A stretch of DNA of 59,684 nt, taken from assembly GCA_003249215.1 (NCBI GenBank), contig QKJR01000025.1, positions 1 to 59,684 on the forward strand. The letters run 5' to 3'. A program made the translations under genes and the position numbers. Source of the stretch: Rhodobacterales bacterium. GTDB taxonomy: Bacteria; Pseudomonadota; Alphaproteobacteria; Rhodobacterales; Rhodobacteraceae. Of the stretch, positions 59,528 through 59,684 are shown piece by piece; positions within the stretch are counted from its first letter, which is position 1; the number at the start of each line of letters is the position of its first letter. The notes beneath the pieces were generated by a model. The model was not told the DNA's origin and did no database searches. It saw only the letters and a list, made by a program, of their open reading frames with translations.

Positions 59528-59684
59528 TTATTCAGCCGGGGTGACGGTGGGATGCAGCGCTTCGGGATAGGCCGAGGCGGGAACCTTGGCCTTGTCGAGA
59601 CCCATGATCTCGGCCTCGGCGGGCACGCGCAGCTGACCGGTGACCTTGAGGATCCACGAGATCACATAGCCCGGCACGAAGCCC
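59528..59684 (-). CDS. amt: ammonium transporter, C-terminal end (partial)
   Basis: Only the last 51 codons are in the window. They read VPGYVISWILKVTGQLRVPA, then AEAEIMGLDKAKVPASAYPE, resembling the final helix and cytoplasmic tail of Amt/AmtB proteins (LRV...E.E..GLD...AYPE). The tail is where GlnK regulates Amt. Transport of ammonium or methylammonium would feed the GlnT/Glx genes. The rest lies beyond the right edge. Confidence 0.7.
   Translation of the reverse strand, partial: GFVPGYVISWILKVTGQLRVPAEAEIMGLDKAKVPASAYPEALHPTVTPAE

Noticed and set aside
1..59684. CRISPR arrays, insertion sequences, prophage or tRNA genes
   Set aside because: No regularly spaced repeats, transposase or phage proteins, or cloverleaf-like tRNA sequences were noticed on reading both strands. 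Small RNAs cannot be excluded without a covariance search.

Overview
This window is high-GC DNA with dense overlapping operons. The gene content fits an alphaproteobacterium of the Rhodobacterales/Rhodobacteraceae type: many ABC uptake systems for amines and amino acids, the rpsF-rpsR-rplI ribosomal cluster, and a dispersed intergenic repeat with the core GGGAGTATTTGGACCAAGAA. The genus cannot be settled from the sequence. No tRNA or rRNA gene, CRISPR array, insertion sequence or phage gene was seen, and most genes are separated by only a few bases or overlap by ATGA.

Layout: 1-650 holds the start of rplI, then rpsR and rpsF (minus). 815-8027 holds minus-strand metabolic genes: an LLM flavin oxidoreductase, an EamA exporter, and a tight run pepT - orphan N6-adenine methylase - FAH hydrolase - aldehyde dehydrogenase. 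8160-15947 is a polyamine-type module: class III aminotransferase, GntR repressor, a PotFGHI-like ABC importer and a PuuB-like amine oxidase, with three copies of a TTTGATCAAA-type palindrome as probable GntR operators. A chemoreceptor follows (16015-17943).

18346-29478 is the most unusual part. It is a single 13-gene minus-strand operon encoding a hybrid of Mrp cation/proton antiporter subunits (MrpE, F, G, MbhD-like, MrpB, MrpC, and a 1040-residue protein carrying two MrpD/NuoN-type cores) with complex I peripheral subunits (NuoH, B, C, D). The next gene is a NuoI-like ferredoxin domain fused to a complete GltD/NfnL-type FAD/NAD(P)H oxidoreductase, and the last is a ferritin-like protein. 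Gene order parallels the archaeal MBX/MBS respiratory complex (A,B,C,D,EF,G,H,H',M,J,K,L,N). NiFe ligands are incomplete in the NuoD-like subunit, and the NuoB-like subunit keeps only three of the four cluster cysteines. My inference is an ion-pumping, NAD(P)H-linked sulfane-sulfur/disulfide (or other) oxidoreductase not normally described in this group.

29745-33733 is a second spermidine/iron-type ABC importer of unknown substrate, followed by an AraC regulator divergent from a hydantoinase/oxoprolinase pair HyuB-HyuA (35084-39010). Next come a GntR regulator divergent from a second class III aminotransferase, with GTTATAAC operators, and a SnoaL-like protein. 41841-51004 joins a Liv-type amide/amino-acid importer to PxpA-AccB-AccC-PxpB-PxpC, which together rebuild the domains of urea carboxylase plus the LamB/YcsF protein. 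A divergent LysR gene follows.

52306-59684 is a gamma-glutamyl-amine module: a GlnT/GMAS/PuuA-type ligase with three split glutamate-synthase domain proteins (GlxBCD/MgsABC-like), divergent from a PuuB-like oxidase and RidA, then an XRE-cupin regulator, a 59-residue membrane protein and the 3' end of an ammonium transporter. Overall the window is rich in scavenging of amines, lactams and gamma-glutamyl compounds, with an ion-translocating redox complex in the middle.
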